Source: an uncultured beta proteobacterium
GTDB lineage: Bacteria > Pseudomonadota > Gammaproteobacteria > Burkholderiales > Burkholderiaceae_C
Reading direction: 5' to 3'
Assembly (NCBI GenBank): GCA_903909815.1
Contig: CAIVXG010000014.1
Span: 124,001 to 188,000, forward strand
Length of the DNA: 64,000 bases
This document shows positions 10,912 through 20,632 of this stretch, piece after piece; within the stretch, counting starts at the first letter, position 1, and every line of letters starts with the position of its first letter. The notes under the pieces are model-generated. The model was not told the origin of the DNA, did no database searches, and saw nothing but the letters and a program-made list of their open reading frames with translations. The translations under genes and the position numbers were made by a program.

Positions 10912-11418
10912 TTATTTGGCCGCATTCAGGGCCTTGAGCACGCGGTCGGTGATGTCATGCCTGGGATTGACATACACCGCATCCTGCAGAATCACATCGT
11001 ATTTTTCGGATTCCGCCACTTGATTCACGATCTTCGTGGCGCGCTCCGTCACCTGCGCCAATTCCTCGCTCTTGCGCGACGTCAGGTCTTCCTGAAACTC
11101 GCGGCGTTTGCGCTGAAATTCGCGATCCTGATCCAGCAGTTGCTTCTGGCGAGCACTGCGCTGCGATTCGGGCATGGTCGGCGCTTCGCGTTCGAACTGA
11201 TCACCCGCCGTCTTGAGGGTATTGCCCAGGGTGACAAGTTCCTTTTCGCGTTTGGCAAATTCCTGCTCCAGCTTGGACTGCGCCGTCTTGGAAATATTGG
11301 CTTCCTTCAGAAGTCGCTCGATATTGACGAAGCCCAAGCGGAACTCCTGCGCTTGCGCAGCCAGGCAAAGCACACCCAGAAAGCAAGCCGACAGGCCATG
11401 ACGTACAAGATGTTTCAT
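10912..11418 (-). CDS. skp: Periplasmic chaperone Skp/OmpH
   Basis: 168 residues with a signal peptide (residues 1-23, cleavage after AQA). Skp is a trimeric periplasmic chaperone that holds unfolded outer-membrane proteins on their way to BamA. The mature part begins [12 protein letters not shown] and continues as a long charged coiled-coil hairpin (about 40-130) ending in the [14 protein letters not shown] block. The ATG overlaps the bamA stop by one base (TAATG), so translation is coupled to bamA, which fits its role. Confidence 0.93.
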   Translation of the reverse strand: MKHLVRHGLSACFLGVLCLAAQAQEFRLGFVNIERLLKEANISKTAQSKLEQEFAKREKELVTLGNTLKTAGDQFEREAPTMPESQRSARQKQLLDQDREFQRKRREFQEDLTSRKSEELAQVTERATKIVNQVAESEKYDVILQDAVYVNPRHDITDRVLKALNAAK

Positions 11419-13715
11419 TAGAAAGAGGTTCCAATGTTGAATTGAAGTTTCTGGATTTTATCCCCGGCAAACTCTTTGATCGGCCGCGCGAAGGACAAGC
11501 GCAGCGGACCCATGGGGGAAATCCAGCTGATCCCGACCCCGTAAGACGAACGAAGTTGGCTTAACTGGATTTTTTCGTGCTCGGAAAAAACGTTCCCGGC
11601 ATCGATAAATGCGTAACCACGCAGAGATTTGTCGTTGCCTGCGCCGGGGAACGGAGAACTCACTTCCACATTCAGGTTGATCTTGTTGGGTCCACCGACG
11701 ACGGCGCCCGACACGTCGCGCGGCCCCAGCGTTCCCTGCTCAAATCCCCGCACCGAACCCAAACCGCCCGAATAAAAGTTCTTGAACACGGGATAAGGAC
11801 GCCCCGCAATCCCCGAGCCCAAGCCAATCTCGGCATTGGTGCCAATCGTGATTTTTCGGGTAACGGGAAAGAACCACTGAGTCTGATAACTTGCACGCAG
11901 ATAGCGTGCGTCTCCAATCGCGCCCACTTCCGTTGACAGGCGCTGCATGCTGCCGCTGCTCGGAGTGGTCGCGCTGTCTCTGTCGTCACGCCCCCAGCCG
12001 ATGGTCATGGGCACAGACGAACTGTCATAGCCGAATTGGCTCCCGTAGGCGAGATAGGCCACCGGGATATTGGTTCCGGGAATGATCTTTGTTTCCTCCA
12101 CGGCAGCACCAAAAAACACCGTGTCGCGTTCACTGAATGGAACGCCGAAACTCATTCCGGCGCCAGTGGTGTGTAGTGCGTAATTCCCGCCCAAATCGGC
12201 GTACGGTGTACTGGCGCGATAGTAGGTTGAGATCGTGCGCGAGATCCCGTCCGGCGTGAAGTAAGGGTCGGTGGTGTTGACTGACAACACCTTGTTGTAC
12301 TTGCTGGTGTTGACCTCCAGGCCGACGTAGTTGCCGGAGCCGAAGGCGTTGTCCTGCTTGATGCCGAACTGCAGGCCCAGCTTATCGGCCGAAGAAAAGC
12401 TTGCCCCCAAGCTGATGCTGCCCGTGGGCTTTTCCACCACCGTCAGCACCAAGTCGACCTGGTCGTTGGAGCCGGGCACCTCCTGGGTTTCGATGTTGAC
12501 TTCCTTGAAGTAACCCAGGCGATCCACGCGATCACGCGATGCCTTGATCTTGGCGCCGTCATACCAGGACGACTCCATTTGCCGAAACTCTCTTCTAATC
12601 ACTTCGTCACGCGTGGTGTTATTGCCCGCGATGTTGACGCGGCGCACATAGGCTCGGCGCGACGGGTCCGCCTGCAACACCAGCGTCACCGAGTTGTTGC
12701 TCCGATCGATTTCGGGGCGCGCCTCCACTCGGGCAAAGGCGAAGCCGAAGTTACCGAAATACTCGGTGAACTTCTTGATCGTTTGCGCCACCTCGTCGGC
12801 GTTGTAGGCCTGTCCGGGCTTGATTTGCACCAGCGACTTGAATTCACTTTCGCGACTGAGGTAGTTGCCCTCGAGCTTGACGCCGGAAACGACGAAACGC
12901 TCCCCCTCGGTGATGTTGATCGTGACGGCGATGTCCTGCTTGTTGGCCGAGATCGCCACCGGAGTGGAGTCGATCTTGAATTCAAGATAGCCACGATTCA
13001 AATAGTAGGAACGCAGCGTCTCCAGGTCCGCATTGAGTTTGGTGCGCGCGTAATGATTGGACTTGGTATACCAACTGAGCCAGCCGCCCGTGTCCAGGTC
13101 AAACAGTCCGAGCAGCGTCGATTCGCTGAACACCTTGTTGCCAACGATGTGCATCTCTTTGATTTTGGAGGTCTCGCCTTCGACGATGGTGAACGTCAGG
13201 TTCACGCGGTTGCGCTCCGCAGGCGTGATCGTGGTCGTGACCTGGGCACCGTACAAGCTGCGGTTGATGTACTGGCGCAGCAGTTCCTGTTCGGCCCGAT
13301 CCGCCAGCGCCTTGTCAAAAGGGCGTCCTTCGGCCAGGCCGACATCGGTCATGGCCTTTTTCAGGATGTCTTTGTCGAATTCCTTGGCACCGGTAAATTC
13401 AACGGCGGCGACCGTGGGTCGCTCTTCCACGATAACCACCAGCACGCCATCCTGCACATCGATGCGCACATCCTTGAACAGCCCCAGGCCAAACAGCGCG
13501 CGAATTGCTGCCGTTCCCTTGTCGTCGCTGTAGGTGTCGCCCACGCGCAGCGGCAAGGAGGCAAACACCGTCCCCGGCTCGACCCGCTGCAAGCCTTCGA
13601 TCCGGATATCGCGCACCGCAAACGGCTCCACGCCCCATGCCAGTTGTGTGAGCATACTCAAGGCACTCACGACCGAAACGGTGCGCAGGCGAAAACGGTT
13701 GAATTGAATTTTCAT
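11418..13715 (-). CDS. bamA: Outer-membrane protein assembly factor BamA
   Basis: 765 residues from the ATG at 13715. The signal peptide covers about residues 1-28 and the mature protein starts near VEPFAVRDIRIEG. Five POTRA domains occupy roughly residues 30-430, followed by a 16-strand beta barrel ending with the aromatic FNIGTSF. The conserved barrel motif VRGFEQGTLGPRD (lid loop) is present. It folds and inserts beta-barrel proteins in the outer membrane. An upstream ATG adding nine residues ahead of the signal peptide is less likely. Confidence 0.97.
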   Translation of the reverse strand: MKIQFNRFRLRTVSVVSALSMLTQLAWGVEPFAVRDIRIEGLQRVEPGTVFASLPLRVGDTYSDDKGTAAIRALFGLGLFKDVRIDVQDGVLVVIVEERPTVAAVEFTGAKEFDKDILKKAMTDVGLAEGRPFDKALADRAEQELLRQYINRSLYGAQVTTTITPAERNRVNLTFTIVEGETSKIKEMHIVGNKVFSESTLLGLFDLDTGGWLSWYTKSNHYARTKLNADLETLRSYYLNRGYLEFKIDSTPVAISANKQDIAVTINITEGERFVVSGVKLEGNYLSRESEFKSLVQIKPGQAYNADEVAQTIKKFTEYFGNFGFAFARVEARPEIDRSNNSVTLVLQADPSRRAYVRRVNIAGNNTTRDEVIRREFRQMESSWYDGAKIKASRDRVDRLGYFKEVNIETQEVPGSNDQVDLVLTVVEKPTGSISLGASFSSADKLGLQFGIKQDNAFGSGNYVGLEVNTSKYNKVLSVNTTDPYFTPDGISRTISTYYRASTPYADLGGNYALHTTGAGMSFGVPFSERDTVFFGAAVEETKIIPGTNIPVAYLAYGSQFGYDSSSVPMTIGWGRDDRDSATTPSSGSMQRLSTEVGAIGDARYLRASYQTQWFFPVTRKITIGTNAEIGLGSGIAGRPYPVFKNFYSGGLGSVRGFEQGTLGPRDVSGAVVGGPNKINLNVEVSSPFPGAGNDKSLRGYAFIDAGNVFSEHEKIQLSQLRSSYGVGISWISPMGPLRLSFARPIKEFAGDKIQKLQFNIGTSF

Positions 13716-13760
13716 GAAATATGACCCGACCTCAATCGACACGCGATCCCAGCCAGCAAG

Positions 13761-15122
13761 TTAACCCAAAAGTCGGGTGACATCGTTAAATAGCGCGATC
13801 GACATCACCATCAAAAGCAGCGCAACGCCGCCTCTTTGCAGTCGATCCATCCAGGCGTCAGACACTCGAGTGCCGGTCAGCCCCTCCCAAAGATAATACA
13901 TCAGGTGCCCGCCATCGAGCACCGGCAACGGCAACAAATTCAGCACACCCAAACTCACACTGATCACGGCCAGAAACAGCAGGTAAGAAGTCCAGCCCTG
14001 GCTTGCCGACTTACCAGCATAGTCGGCAATTGTTAACGGCCCGCTCAGGTTTTTCAGCGAGGCTTCTCCCACGACCATCTTTCCCATCAGCGACAGGCTG
14101 GTGGCACCGATGTCCCAGGTTCGAACCAAGCCCATCCACAGTCCATCGAGCGGGCCACGCTGAACCGTCACCCAAGCCGGGGCGGAGCCCACGTAGGCGC
14201 CAATCTTCCCCACGGTCTGCGTTCCGTCCTGACGCAGTTCGGGCGTGAGCTCCAACTCCAGCAGCGTACCGGAGCGCTCAATACTCCAGGTCTGCGTCCA
14301 CGGTTTTCCATCCTGAACCGAAGCACGAATGCGCTCGCGCAGTTGCCGCCCATCGGCAACCGGCTCGGCGCCGATGCGCAGCACCCGGTCACCGTTCAAG
14401 AGACCACCGCGCTGCGCTGCGCTGCCCGCCTGCACCTCGCCGATCAGGGCCTGCGTCCACGGGCCCGTCAGACCGATCTTTCCAAACAATTCTGGCGTCA
14501 CATCGGCGCTCTGAAACTCGCTCAACGGCAACACCACGGTGCGCCTCGCTGCCTGCTCCTTCGTGGCCAACTCCAGTGTCAAATCCTTGCCGCCGAGGGC
14601 GGCGCGGGTCAGCCATTCGCGGACCTCGGCAAAGGACTGCACGGCTTGCAAGCTGTCAGCTTCAAAGCCTGCGCGCTCGACGCGCTCGCCGCCAAGCACG
14701 CCCACGCGCGCGGCCAATGAGCCGGCCTGCGGACTCGCCAGCACGGGCTGGGCCTCCTGCACGCCGCTCCACCCCACCACCGCGAAAAGCAACACCGCCA
14801 GCAACAGGTTCGCCAGCGGACCGGCGGCGACGATGGCGGTTCGAGCCCTCAAGGGCTGAGTGTTGAAGGCCAAATGGCGCTGTTCGGGTGGCACCGCACC
14901 CTCGCGCTCGTCCAGCATCTTCACGTAGCCCCCCAGCGGGAAAGCCCCCAGCACAAACTCGGTGGTGCTGCCTTTGGGCTGCCAGCGCGCAATCGTGGGG
15001 CCAAAACCTATGGAAAACCGCAACACCCGGACACCGCAGGCGAGAGCCACGCGGTAATGCCCATATTCATGCACGGCGATGAGCAGCGCCAGAGCCACCA
15101 GGAATGCCGGCAAGGTCATCAT
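13761..15122 (-). CDS. rseP: Site-2 membrane metalloprotease RseP
   Basis: 453 residues. This inner-membrane zinc protease makes the intramembrane cut in anti-sigma factor RseA during the envelope stress response and clears remnant signal peptides. The zinc motif HEYGH is at residues 18-22 in the first membrane helix, the third ligand motif LDGGH is near the C-terminus, and PDZ-type regions lie between (TGPWTQALIGEVQAGSAA). It sits between dxr and bamA as in most proteobacteria. Two ATGs are in tandem; the first is used here. Confidence 0.95.
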   Translation of the reverse strand: MMTLPAFLVALALLIAVHEYGHYRVALACGVRVLRFSIGFGPTIARWQPKGSTTEFVLGAFPLGGYVKMLDEREGAVPPEQRHLAFNTQPLRARTAIVAAGPLANLLLAVLLFAVVGWSGVQEAQPVLASPQAGSLAARVGVLGGERVERAGFEADSLQAVQSFAEVREWLTRAALGGKDLTLELATKEQAARRTVVLPLSEFQSADVTPELFGKIGLTGPWTQALIGEVQAGSAAQRGGLLNGDRVLRIGAEPVADGRQLRERIRASVQDGKPWTQTWSIERSGTLLELELTPELRQDGTQTVGKIGAYVGSAPAWVTVQRGPLDGLWMGLVRTWDIGATSLSLMGKMVVGEASLKNLSGPLTIADYAGKSASQGWTSYLLFLAVISVSLGVLNLLPLPVLDGGHLMYYLWEGLTGTRVSDAWMDRLQRGGVALLLMVMSIALFNDVTRLLG

Positions 15123-15140
15123 TCGGCAACACCGCGCATG

Positions 15141-16343
15141 TCAGCGAACCAGTCCCTGCACCACGGCCAGGGCCGACTGACGCGCCTGCTCATCCAGCGC
15201 CAACAAATCGTCCAAGCAGGAAGGGGGCGTTACCGCCACCGCTGCCAACGTGGCCAGATTGGTCTGATGAATCTGATCAAAGCGGATGCGTCGATCCAGG
15301 AATGCGGCCACAGCAACTTCGTTGGCGGCATTCAATACGGCGCAGGTCCCGGCGGGCGCGCGCAGCGCCTCCCACGCCAGTTTCAATCCCGGAAAGCGCC
15401 GCGGATGGTCGTGGGCGTCGGTGGCTTCAAAGGTCATCGCCGGCAGGCTGCGAAAGTCCAGCGCCGCTGCCCCGGACGCCATGCGTTGTGGCCACGACAA
15501 GCCATAGGCAATCGGTCCGCGCATGTCCGGCGTTCCCAATTGCGCCACGACCGATGCGTCCCGGTACTGCACCATCGAATGGATGATGCTTTGGGGATGG
15601 ATCACCACCTCCAATTGATCAGGATTGACGTCAAAAAGGTACTTGGCCTCGATCACTTCGAGCGCCTTGTTCATCATGGTGGCAGAGTCCACCGAGATCT
15701 TGCGCCCCATGACCCAGTTGGGGTGCGCGCAAGCCTGCTCGGGCGTGACCTCGCACAGCCGTTCGGGCGCCATGCTGCGAAACGGCCCACCGGACGCGGT
15801 GAGGATGATCTTGTCGATACTGTGCGCCCAGGTGCTGCGGTCATCGGGCAGTGACTGGAAGATGGCTGAATGCTCGCTGTCGATCGGCAGCAACCTGGCT
15901 CCTCCCTGACGCACCGCATCCAGAAACACCTCGCCGCCCACAACCAGCGCCTCCTTGTTGGCCAGCAGCAGTCTCTTGCCCGCGCGCGCGGCAGCCAGGC
16001 AGGCCGCCAAGCCGGCAGCACCCACGATCGCGGCCATCACGCTGTCCACTGATTCGTGCGCTGCGACCATTTCAATCGCTTGCGGGCCGTGCAGGACCTG
16101 AACCGCCAAGCCCTGGTCTTTGACCCTTTGCGCCAACTGCTGACCATGCGCGACACTCGCCATGACAGCATAGCGAGGAGAAAAACGAACGCACTGCTGC
16201 AGCATCAATTCCACCTGCGTGGCGCCGCTCAAGGCAAAGACCTCAAAGCGGTCCGGATGTCGGCTCAGCACATCCAGCGTGTTGACGCCGATCGAGCCCG
16301 TCGATCCGAGCACACATACCCTTTGTTTGGACGCGCTAGTCAA
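15141..16343 (-). CDS. dxr: 1-deoxy-D-xylulose 5-phosphate reductoisomerase
   Basis: 400 residues. It carries out the NADPH-dependent rearrangement of DXP to MEP, the first committed step of non-mevalonate isoprenoid synthesis. The nucleotide-binding loop VLGSTGSIG is at residues 10-18; active-site segments LPIDSEHSAIFQ, SGGPFR and the metal-binding LEVVIHPQSIIHSMV are intact. The TTG at 16343 overlaps the cdsA stop as TTGA; I see no ATG closer to the conserved start. Confidence 0.96.
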   Translation of the reverse strand: MTSASKQRVCVLGSTGSIGVNTLDVLSRHPDRFEVFALSGATQVELMLQQCVRFSPRYAVMASVAHGQQLAQRVKDQGLAVQVLHGPQAIEMVAAHESVDSVMAAIVGAAGLAACLAAARAGKRLLLANKEALVVGGEVFLDAVRQGGARLLPIDSEHSAIFQSLPDDRSTWAHSIDKIILTASGGPFRSMAPERLCEVTPEQACAHPNWVMGRKISVDSATMMNKALEVIEAKYLFDVNPDQLEVVIHPQSIIHSMVQYRDASVVAQLGTPDMRGPIAYGLSWPQRMASGAAALDFRSLPAMTFEATDAHDHPRRFPGLKLAWEALRAPAGTCAVLNAANEVAVAAFLDRRIRFDQIHQTNLATLAAVAVTPPSCLDDLLALDEQARQSALAVVQGLVR

Positions 16344-17194
16344 ACGGCCCCCAGGGAATAAAGCATCATGGCCAGGGGCAGCGTGGGCAGCAAGGCGTCA
16401 ACGCGGTCGAGTATGCCGCCATGCCCGGGCAACAAACCGCTGCTGTCTTTGACCCCGGCGGAGCGCTTGATCAAGGATTCGACCAGGTCCCCGACCACGC
16501 TCATAGCGGCCATGAACAACAGTGCAAGTGCCAGCAGCCAGGTGCCGCGAAGGGCCAGCTGCGAATAGAAGCTGGGCACACTCAGGGTCCAGAAACGGTC
16601 CGCCCAAACCCAGGCTGCCGCCAGCAGCAGGACGCCAGCCATTCCGCCCCAAACCCCTTCCCAGGTCTTACCTGGACTGATGCTGGGCGCCAGCTTGCTC
16701 TTTGCAAACCGGCCACCCAAGGTACGCCCGGCGAAATAGGCAAAGACATCCGCCGCCCAGACCAGCACCAGTACCGACAGCAGGAAATTCACGCCGATGA
16801 TCCGCGCTTGAGCCATGGCCAACCAGGCCAGCCACAGAGCCAGCAGTCCGCCCACCAAACGCACGGGGCGCGCGATGCGGGACCAATGCGCGACTCCGCC
16901 GCGCAGCAACCAGGCGCCCAACAGCACCCAGCCCCCACCCGCCACGGTCCAGAGCAAGGGCAGCTGCGCGCTCAGGCAGCCCGCAGTCCAACTCAGGACG
17001 CACATCGCCACACAAGCTGCACCTACCAGAGAACTGCCCATCGGCGTGCAGGCGTTCAGACGCCCCCACTCCCAGGCGCCGGCAGCGATCAGCACCAACA
17101 CCACGCCACAAAACAATCGGGGATCGTGATAGATCATTGCCGGCAGCAAGACAGCCAGCAGCACGAGTGCCGTGATGATGCGTTGTTTAAGCAT
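16340..17194 (-). CDS. cdsA: Phosphatidate cytidylyltransferase
   Basis: 284 residues with about eight membrane helices. It converts phosphatidate and CTP to CDP-diacylglycerol for phospholipid synthesis. The family signature is complete near the C-terminus: SLIKRSAGVKDSS followed by LLPGHGGILDRVD. The gene begins only 14 bp after frr; in most proteobacteria uppS lies between these two genes. Confidence 0.95.
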   Translation of the reverse strand: MLKQRIITALVLLAVLLPAMIYHDPRLFCGVVLVLIAAGAWEWGRLNACTPMGSSLVGAACVAMCVLSWTAGCLSAQLPLLWTVAGGGWVLLGAWLLRGGVAHWSRIARPVRLVGGLLALWLAWLAMAQARIIGVNFLLSVLVLVWAADVFAYFAGRTLGGRFAKSKLAPSISPGKTWEGVWGGMAGVLLLAAAWVWADRFWTLSVPSFYSQLALRGTWLLALALLFMAAMSVVGDLVESLIKRSAGVKDSSGLLPGHGGILDRVDALLPTLPLAMMLYSLGAV

Positions 17195-17208
17195 GAATCA
17201 TCGAGCGG

Positions 17209-17769
17209 TCAGACCGCCATGATGTCATGTTCCTTGGCCGCCACCAGTTGATCTATTTCCACGACATGCCGGTCCGTGGCTTTCTGGATCTCGGCTTCCG
17301 TTCGCTTCTGATCGTCTTCGGAAGCAAGCTTGTCCTTGACCAGTTTCTTCACAGATTCGTTGGCGTCGCGCCGCAGGCTGCGCACCGCAATCTTGGCGCC
17401 TTCGCCCTCGGTTCGCACCAGCTTGGTCAGTTCGCGCCGACGCTCTTCCGACATCGCGGGCAGCGGCACGCGAATCAGATCCCCCATGGACGCCGGGTTC
17501 AGACCCAGATCGCTGTCGCGAATGGCTTTTTCGATCTTCGCGCCCATGCCTTTTTCCCAGGGCTGAACGCTGAGCGTGCGCGAGTCCAGCAAGGACACGT
17601 TGGCCACCTGGCCAATCGGTACCATCGAACCGTAGTAGTCGACATGCACGGTGTCGAGCAGGCCCGGGCTGGCGCGCCCGGTGCGAATCTTCGTCAGGTT
17701 GTGTTTGAAGGCGGCGATGGACTGATCCATCTTTGCTTGCGTCGTGGTCTTGATGTCCGCAATCGTCAT
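17209..17769 (-). CDS. frr: Ribosome recycling factor
   Basis: 186 residues from the ATG at 17769, which has AGGAG upstream. With EF-G it splits post-termination ribosomes. The three-helix bundle ([13 protein letters not shown] in the first helix turn, and the long C-terminal helices from [10 protein letters not shown] to EHDIMAV) and the small domain ([14 protein letters not shown]) are all present. An in-frame start 21 bp upstream is possible but has no binding site. It is followed directly by cdsA. Confidence 0.97.
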   Translation of the reverse strand: MTIADIKTTTQAKMDQSIAAFKHNLTKIRTGRASPGLLDTVHVDYYGSMVPIGQVANVSLLDSRTLSVQPWEKGMGAKIEKAIRDSDLGLNPASMGDLIRVPLPAMSEERRRELTKLVRTEGEGAKIAVRSLRRDANESVKKLVKDKLASEDDQKRTEAEIQKATDRHVVEIDQLVAAKEHDIMAV

Positions 17770-17795
17770 CTGTCTATCTCCTGGCAACAAATAAA

Positions 17796-17809
17796 TAACG
17801 GCGCCGTTA
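17796..17809. promoter_or_regulatory. 14-bp perfect palindrome in the pyrH-frr gap
   Basis: TAACGGCGCCGTTA reads the same on both strands and lies 26 bp before the frr start. On the minus strand it is followed by TTTATTTATTTG, so it could be a weak attenuator or a protein-binding site. Nothing in the sequence decides between these. Confidence 0.3.
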
Positions 17810-17862
17810 ATGTCAAGGCACTCGGCTGCATGCTGCGGGCGCGCCCGGCGCCGGCACGAAAG

Positions 17863-18600
17863 TCAGGCATACACCAAGGTACCCTCGTCCTCACCCATGA
17901 CGACGCGCTTGAAAGCGCCGTTCTTCAAAATCGAAAATACCTTGATCGGCAACTTCTGGTCCCGGCACAGCGCAAAGGCCGTGGCATCCATGATGCCCAG
18001 ATTCTGCGACATGGCGTCGTCAAAGGAAATTGTGGCATAACGCGTGGCGTTGGGATCCTTCTTCGGATCTGCGCTGTACACGCCGTCCACCTTGGTCGCC
18101 TTGAGCACGATCTCGGCACCGACTTCAGCGCCACGCAAGGCAGCGGCGGTATCGGTGGTGAAGAAGGGGTTGCCGGTGCCGGCTGCGAACACCACCACCT
18201 TGCCCTCTTCCAGGTACTGCAGCGCCTTGGGTCGAACATAGGGTTCGACCACCTGTTCGATCGCGATCGCAGACATGACGCGCGCCACCAAGCCGGCCTT
18301 GTTCATGGTGTCGGCCAGCGCCAGTGCATTCATCACCGTCGCCAGCATGCCCATGTAATCGGCCGTAGCCCGGTCCATGCCTACCGAGCCGCCGGCAACG
18401 CCCCGAAAAATGTTGCCGCCCCCGATTACCACCGCCACCTGCACGCCCAGGCGCGTGACCTCGGCGATCTCCTCCACCATGCGCACGATGGTACTGTGGT
18501 TGATGCCGAAGGCGTCATCCCCCATCAGCGCCTCGCCCGAGAGCTTCAACAAGATCCGCTTGTAGGCGGGCCGCTGAATGGCTGGCACGGCATCGGACAT
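17863..18600 (-). CDS. pyrH: UMP kinase
   Basis: 245 residues from the ATG at 18600, preceded by AGGAG at a good distance. It phosphorylates UMP to UDP and is a hexameric amino-acid-kinase-fold enzyme. Family motifs are [36 protein letters not shown] and the C-terminal [15 protein letters not shown]. An upstream in-frame extension of 37 residues has no family similarity. The order tsf-pyrH-frr is conserved. Confidence 0.97.
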   Translation of the reverse strand: MSDAVPAIQRPAYKRILLKLSGEALMGDDAFGINHSTIVRMVEEIAEVTRLGVQVAVVIGGGNIFRGVAGGSVGMDRATADYMGMLATVMNALALADTMNKAGLVARVMSAIAIEQVVEPYVRPKALQYLEEGKVVVFAAGTGNPFFTTDTAAALRGAEVGAEIVLKATKVDGVYSADPKKDPNATRYATISFDDAMSQNLGIMDATAFALCRDQKLPIKVFSILKNGAFKRVVMGEDEGTLVYA

Positions 18601-18661
18601 GGTTGAGCTCCTGGGTAGGTGTGGATGGGATGTGGAACGCAGTGCTGGCAAAGTGCCAGGA

Positions 18662-19585
18662 TCAGGCGCCCTTTTGTGCCGCTGCCACCGTGGCTGCAAC
18701 TTCGGCTGCAAAATCGTCTACCTTCTTCTCGATGCCTTCGCCCACAACGTACAAGGTGAAGGCGTTCACGGTTGTGCCCGTGGCCTTGAGCATTTGCTCC
18801 ACCGATTGCTTGTCGTTTTTCACGAAAGCCTGGTTGAACAGGGACACTTCCTTGAGGAACTTCTGCACGCCGCCTTCGATACGCTTGGCCACGATTTCGT
18901 CAGACTGAATCGGCTTGCCCGCCGCCACCGCTGTGGCGGCGTCATCCGCTGCCTTGGCTGCTGCCAGCGAGCGCTCCTTAGCCACCAATTCGGCAGGAAC
19001 GTCCGCGCTGGACAGGGCCACCGGCTTCATCGCCGCGATGTGCATGGCAACGTCCTTGGCCGCGACTTCGTCGCCTTCATACTCGACCACCACGCCGATG
19101 CGCGTGCCGTGCAGATACGAGGCGAGCTTGGCGCCCGAGGCAAAACGCTTGAAGCGGCGAAAGCTCATGTTCTCGCCGATCTTGCCGATCAGTCCCTTGC
19201 GCACGTCTTCCAGTGTCGGACCGAAGCCGTCCTGGCTATAAGCGAGCGCACCCAGCGCTGCGACGTCGGACGGATTACTCTTGGCGATCAGTTCTGCTGC
19301 CGCCTTGGCCATGGCGAGAAAGCCATCGCTCTTGGTAACGAAGTCGGTTTCGCAGTTGACTTCAATCATGGCGCCAGTGCTGCCTTCGATGAAACAGGTC
19401 ACAACGCCTTCGGACGTGATGCGCGCGGACGCCTTGCCGGCCTTGTTGCCGAGCTTGACGCGCAGCAGTTCCTCTGCTTTTTCCATATTGCCTTCGGCCT
19501 CGGTCAGAGCCCTCTTGCACTCCATCATCGGTGCGTCGGTCTTGCCGCGCAGTTCGGCGACCATGCTTGCGGTAATTGCAGCCAT
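18662..19585 (-). CDS. tsf: Elongation factor Ts
   Basis: 307 residues. This is the nucleotide exchange factor that reloads EF-Tu with GTP. The N-terminal UBA-like domain ([20 protein letters not shown]), the EF-Tu-contacting motif NCETDFV near residue 80, the core subdomains and a C-terminal coiled segment are visible. GGAG precedes the ATG. It is separated from rpsB by a rho-independent terminator-like hairpin that can lower tsf expression relative to rpsB. Confidence 0.97.
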   Translation of the reverse strand: MAAITASMVAELRGKTDAPMMECKRALTEAEGNMEKAEELLRVKLGNKAGKASARITSEGVVTCFIEGSTGAMIEVNCETDFVTKSDGFLAMAKAAAELIAKSNPSDVAALGALAYSQDGFGPTLEDVRKGLIGKIGENMSFRRFKRFASGAKLASYLHGTRIGVVVEYEGDEVAAKDVAMHIAAMKPVALSSADVPAELVAKERSLAAAKAADDAATAVAAGKPIQSDEIVAKRIEGGVQKFLKEVSLFNQAFVKNDKQSVEQMLKATGTTVNAFTLYVVGEGIEKKVDDFAAEVAATVAAAQKGA

Positions 19586-19632
19586 CGTTATTTCTCCATC
19601 ATCAATTCAAAAAGGGTTCAAAGGAAAGAGCT

Positions 19633-19655
19633 AAAAAAAAGGGGCAAAAGCCCCT
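19633..19655 (-). terminator. Rho-independent terminator/attenuator between rpsB and tsf
   Basis: On the minus strand AGGGGC-TTTT-GCCCCT is followed by eight T residues, a textbook intrinsic terminator. It sits inside the rpsB-tsf pair, so read-through would set the tsf level. Confidence 0.85.
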
Positions 19656-19686
19656 CCTGATCGCGCTGGACGCGGCTCCTGAGTGC

Positions 19687-20439
19687 TTAGACGGTAGCTT
19701 CTTGCACTTCCACAAATTCGTCACCGGTTTCTGCCGCGATGGCCTTGACCACCTCCGCCATCGGGTTGGCGCGGCCTTCCAGAATCGCGTCGGCGATGCT
19801 GCGGGCGTACAGCGTGATCGCCTTGGCTGAGTCATCATTGCCGGGGATGATGTAGTCGATGCCAACCGGGGAATGGTTGGTGTCGACAATACCGATCAAC
19901 GGAATGCCCAGCTTCTTGGCTTCGGAAATGGCGATCTTGTGGTAGCCCACGTCGATCACGAAAATCGCGTCGGGCAAAGCGGTCATGTTCTGAATGCCGC
20001 CAATGTCTTTCTCGAGCTTGGCCATTTCGCGCGCGAACATCAGCTGTTCCTTCTTGCTCATGGCGTCCAGACCGGCTTCCTGCTGGACTTTCATGTCCTT
20101 CAGGCGCTTGATCGAGGTCTTGACCGTCTTGAAGTTGGTCAACATGCCGCCCAACCAGCGCTGGTCCACATAAGGGACGCCGGCGCGCTGCGCTTCGGCC
20201 GCAATGGTGTCGCGCGACTGGCGCTTGGTGCCCACCATCAGAATGGTGCCACGGTTGGCGGACAGCTGGCGCACATGCGTCAGTGCATCCTGGAACATCG
20301 GCAACGACTTTTCCAGGTTGATGATGTGGATCTTGTTGCGATGGCCGAAAATATACGGGGCCATCTTGGGATTCCAGAAGCGGGTTTGGTGACCAAAGTG
20401 GACGCCAGCTTCCAGCATTTCGCGCATTGTTACAGACAT
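19687..20439 (-). CDS. rpsB: 30S ribosomal protein S2
   Basis: 250 residues. S2 is a late-assembling protein of the small subunit. Typical blocks are [34 protein letters not shown] and [23 protein letters not shown] lies ahead of the ATG. It is the first gene of the long minus-strand cluster, with a leader of about 160 nt that has room for the S2 autoregulation known in other bacteria; I cannot confirm the structure by eye. Confidence 0.98.
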   Translation of the reverse strand: MSVTMREMLEAGVHFGHQTRFWNPKMAPYIFGHRNKIHIINLEKSLPMFQDALTHVRQLSANRGTILMVGTKRQSRDTIAAEAQRAGVPYVDQRWLGGMLTNFKTVKTSIKRLKDMKVQQEAGLDAMSKKEQLMFAREMAKLEKDIGGIQNMTALPDAIFVIDVGYHKIAISEAKKLGIPLIGIVDTNHSPVGIDYIIPGNDDSAKAITLYARSIADAILEGRANPMAEVVKAIAAETGDEFVEVQEATV

Positions 20440-20603
20440 GTTTAACTCCGAAGGTTGTTTCTAAAATCCAGTCCGTTTTGTGAATTCCGGCTGAGCTTCT
20501 TCTAGCTCTAGGCGCGATACTCACAACACCTTGGTGGGACTGGTTTGCGATTTTGTTTTGCAGACGATCCAGGAACACCCTGCAGCAGCGGCAAAACCCA
20601 AGG

Positions 20604-20609
20604 AGTATA
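20604..20609 (-). promoter_or_regulatory. Possible -10 box for rpsB
   Basis: TATACT on the minus strand, with a poor -35 match at 17 bp. It is the best sigma-70 candidate in the 193-bp gap between rpsB and the divergent amidase gene. No gene is seen in that gap. Confidence 0.35.
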
Positions 20610-20632
20610 CCATAGCGAAGAGAGAAATCACC

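Noticed and set aside
17227-18606. A 459-codon open frame on the plus strand across frr and pyrH
   Set aside because: Shadow of two essential, well-conserved genes; no protein family recognised.
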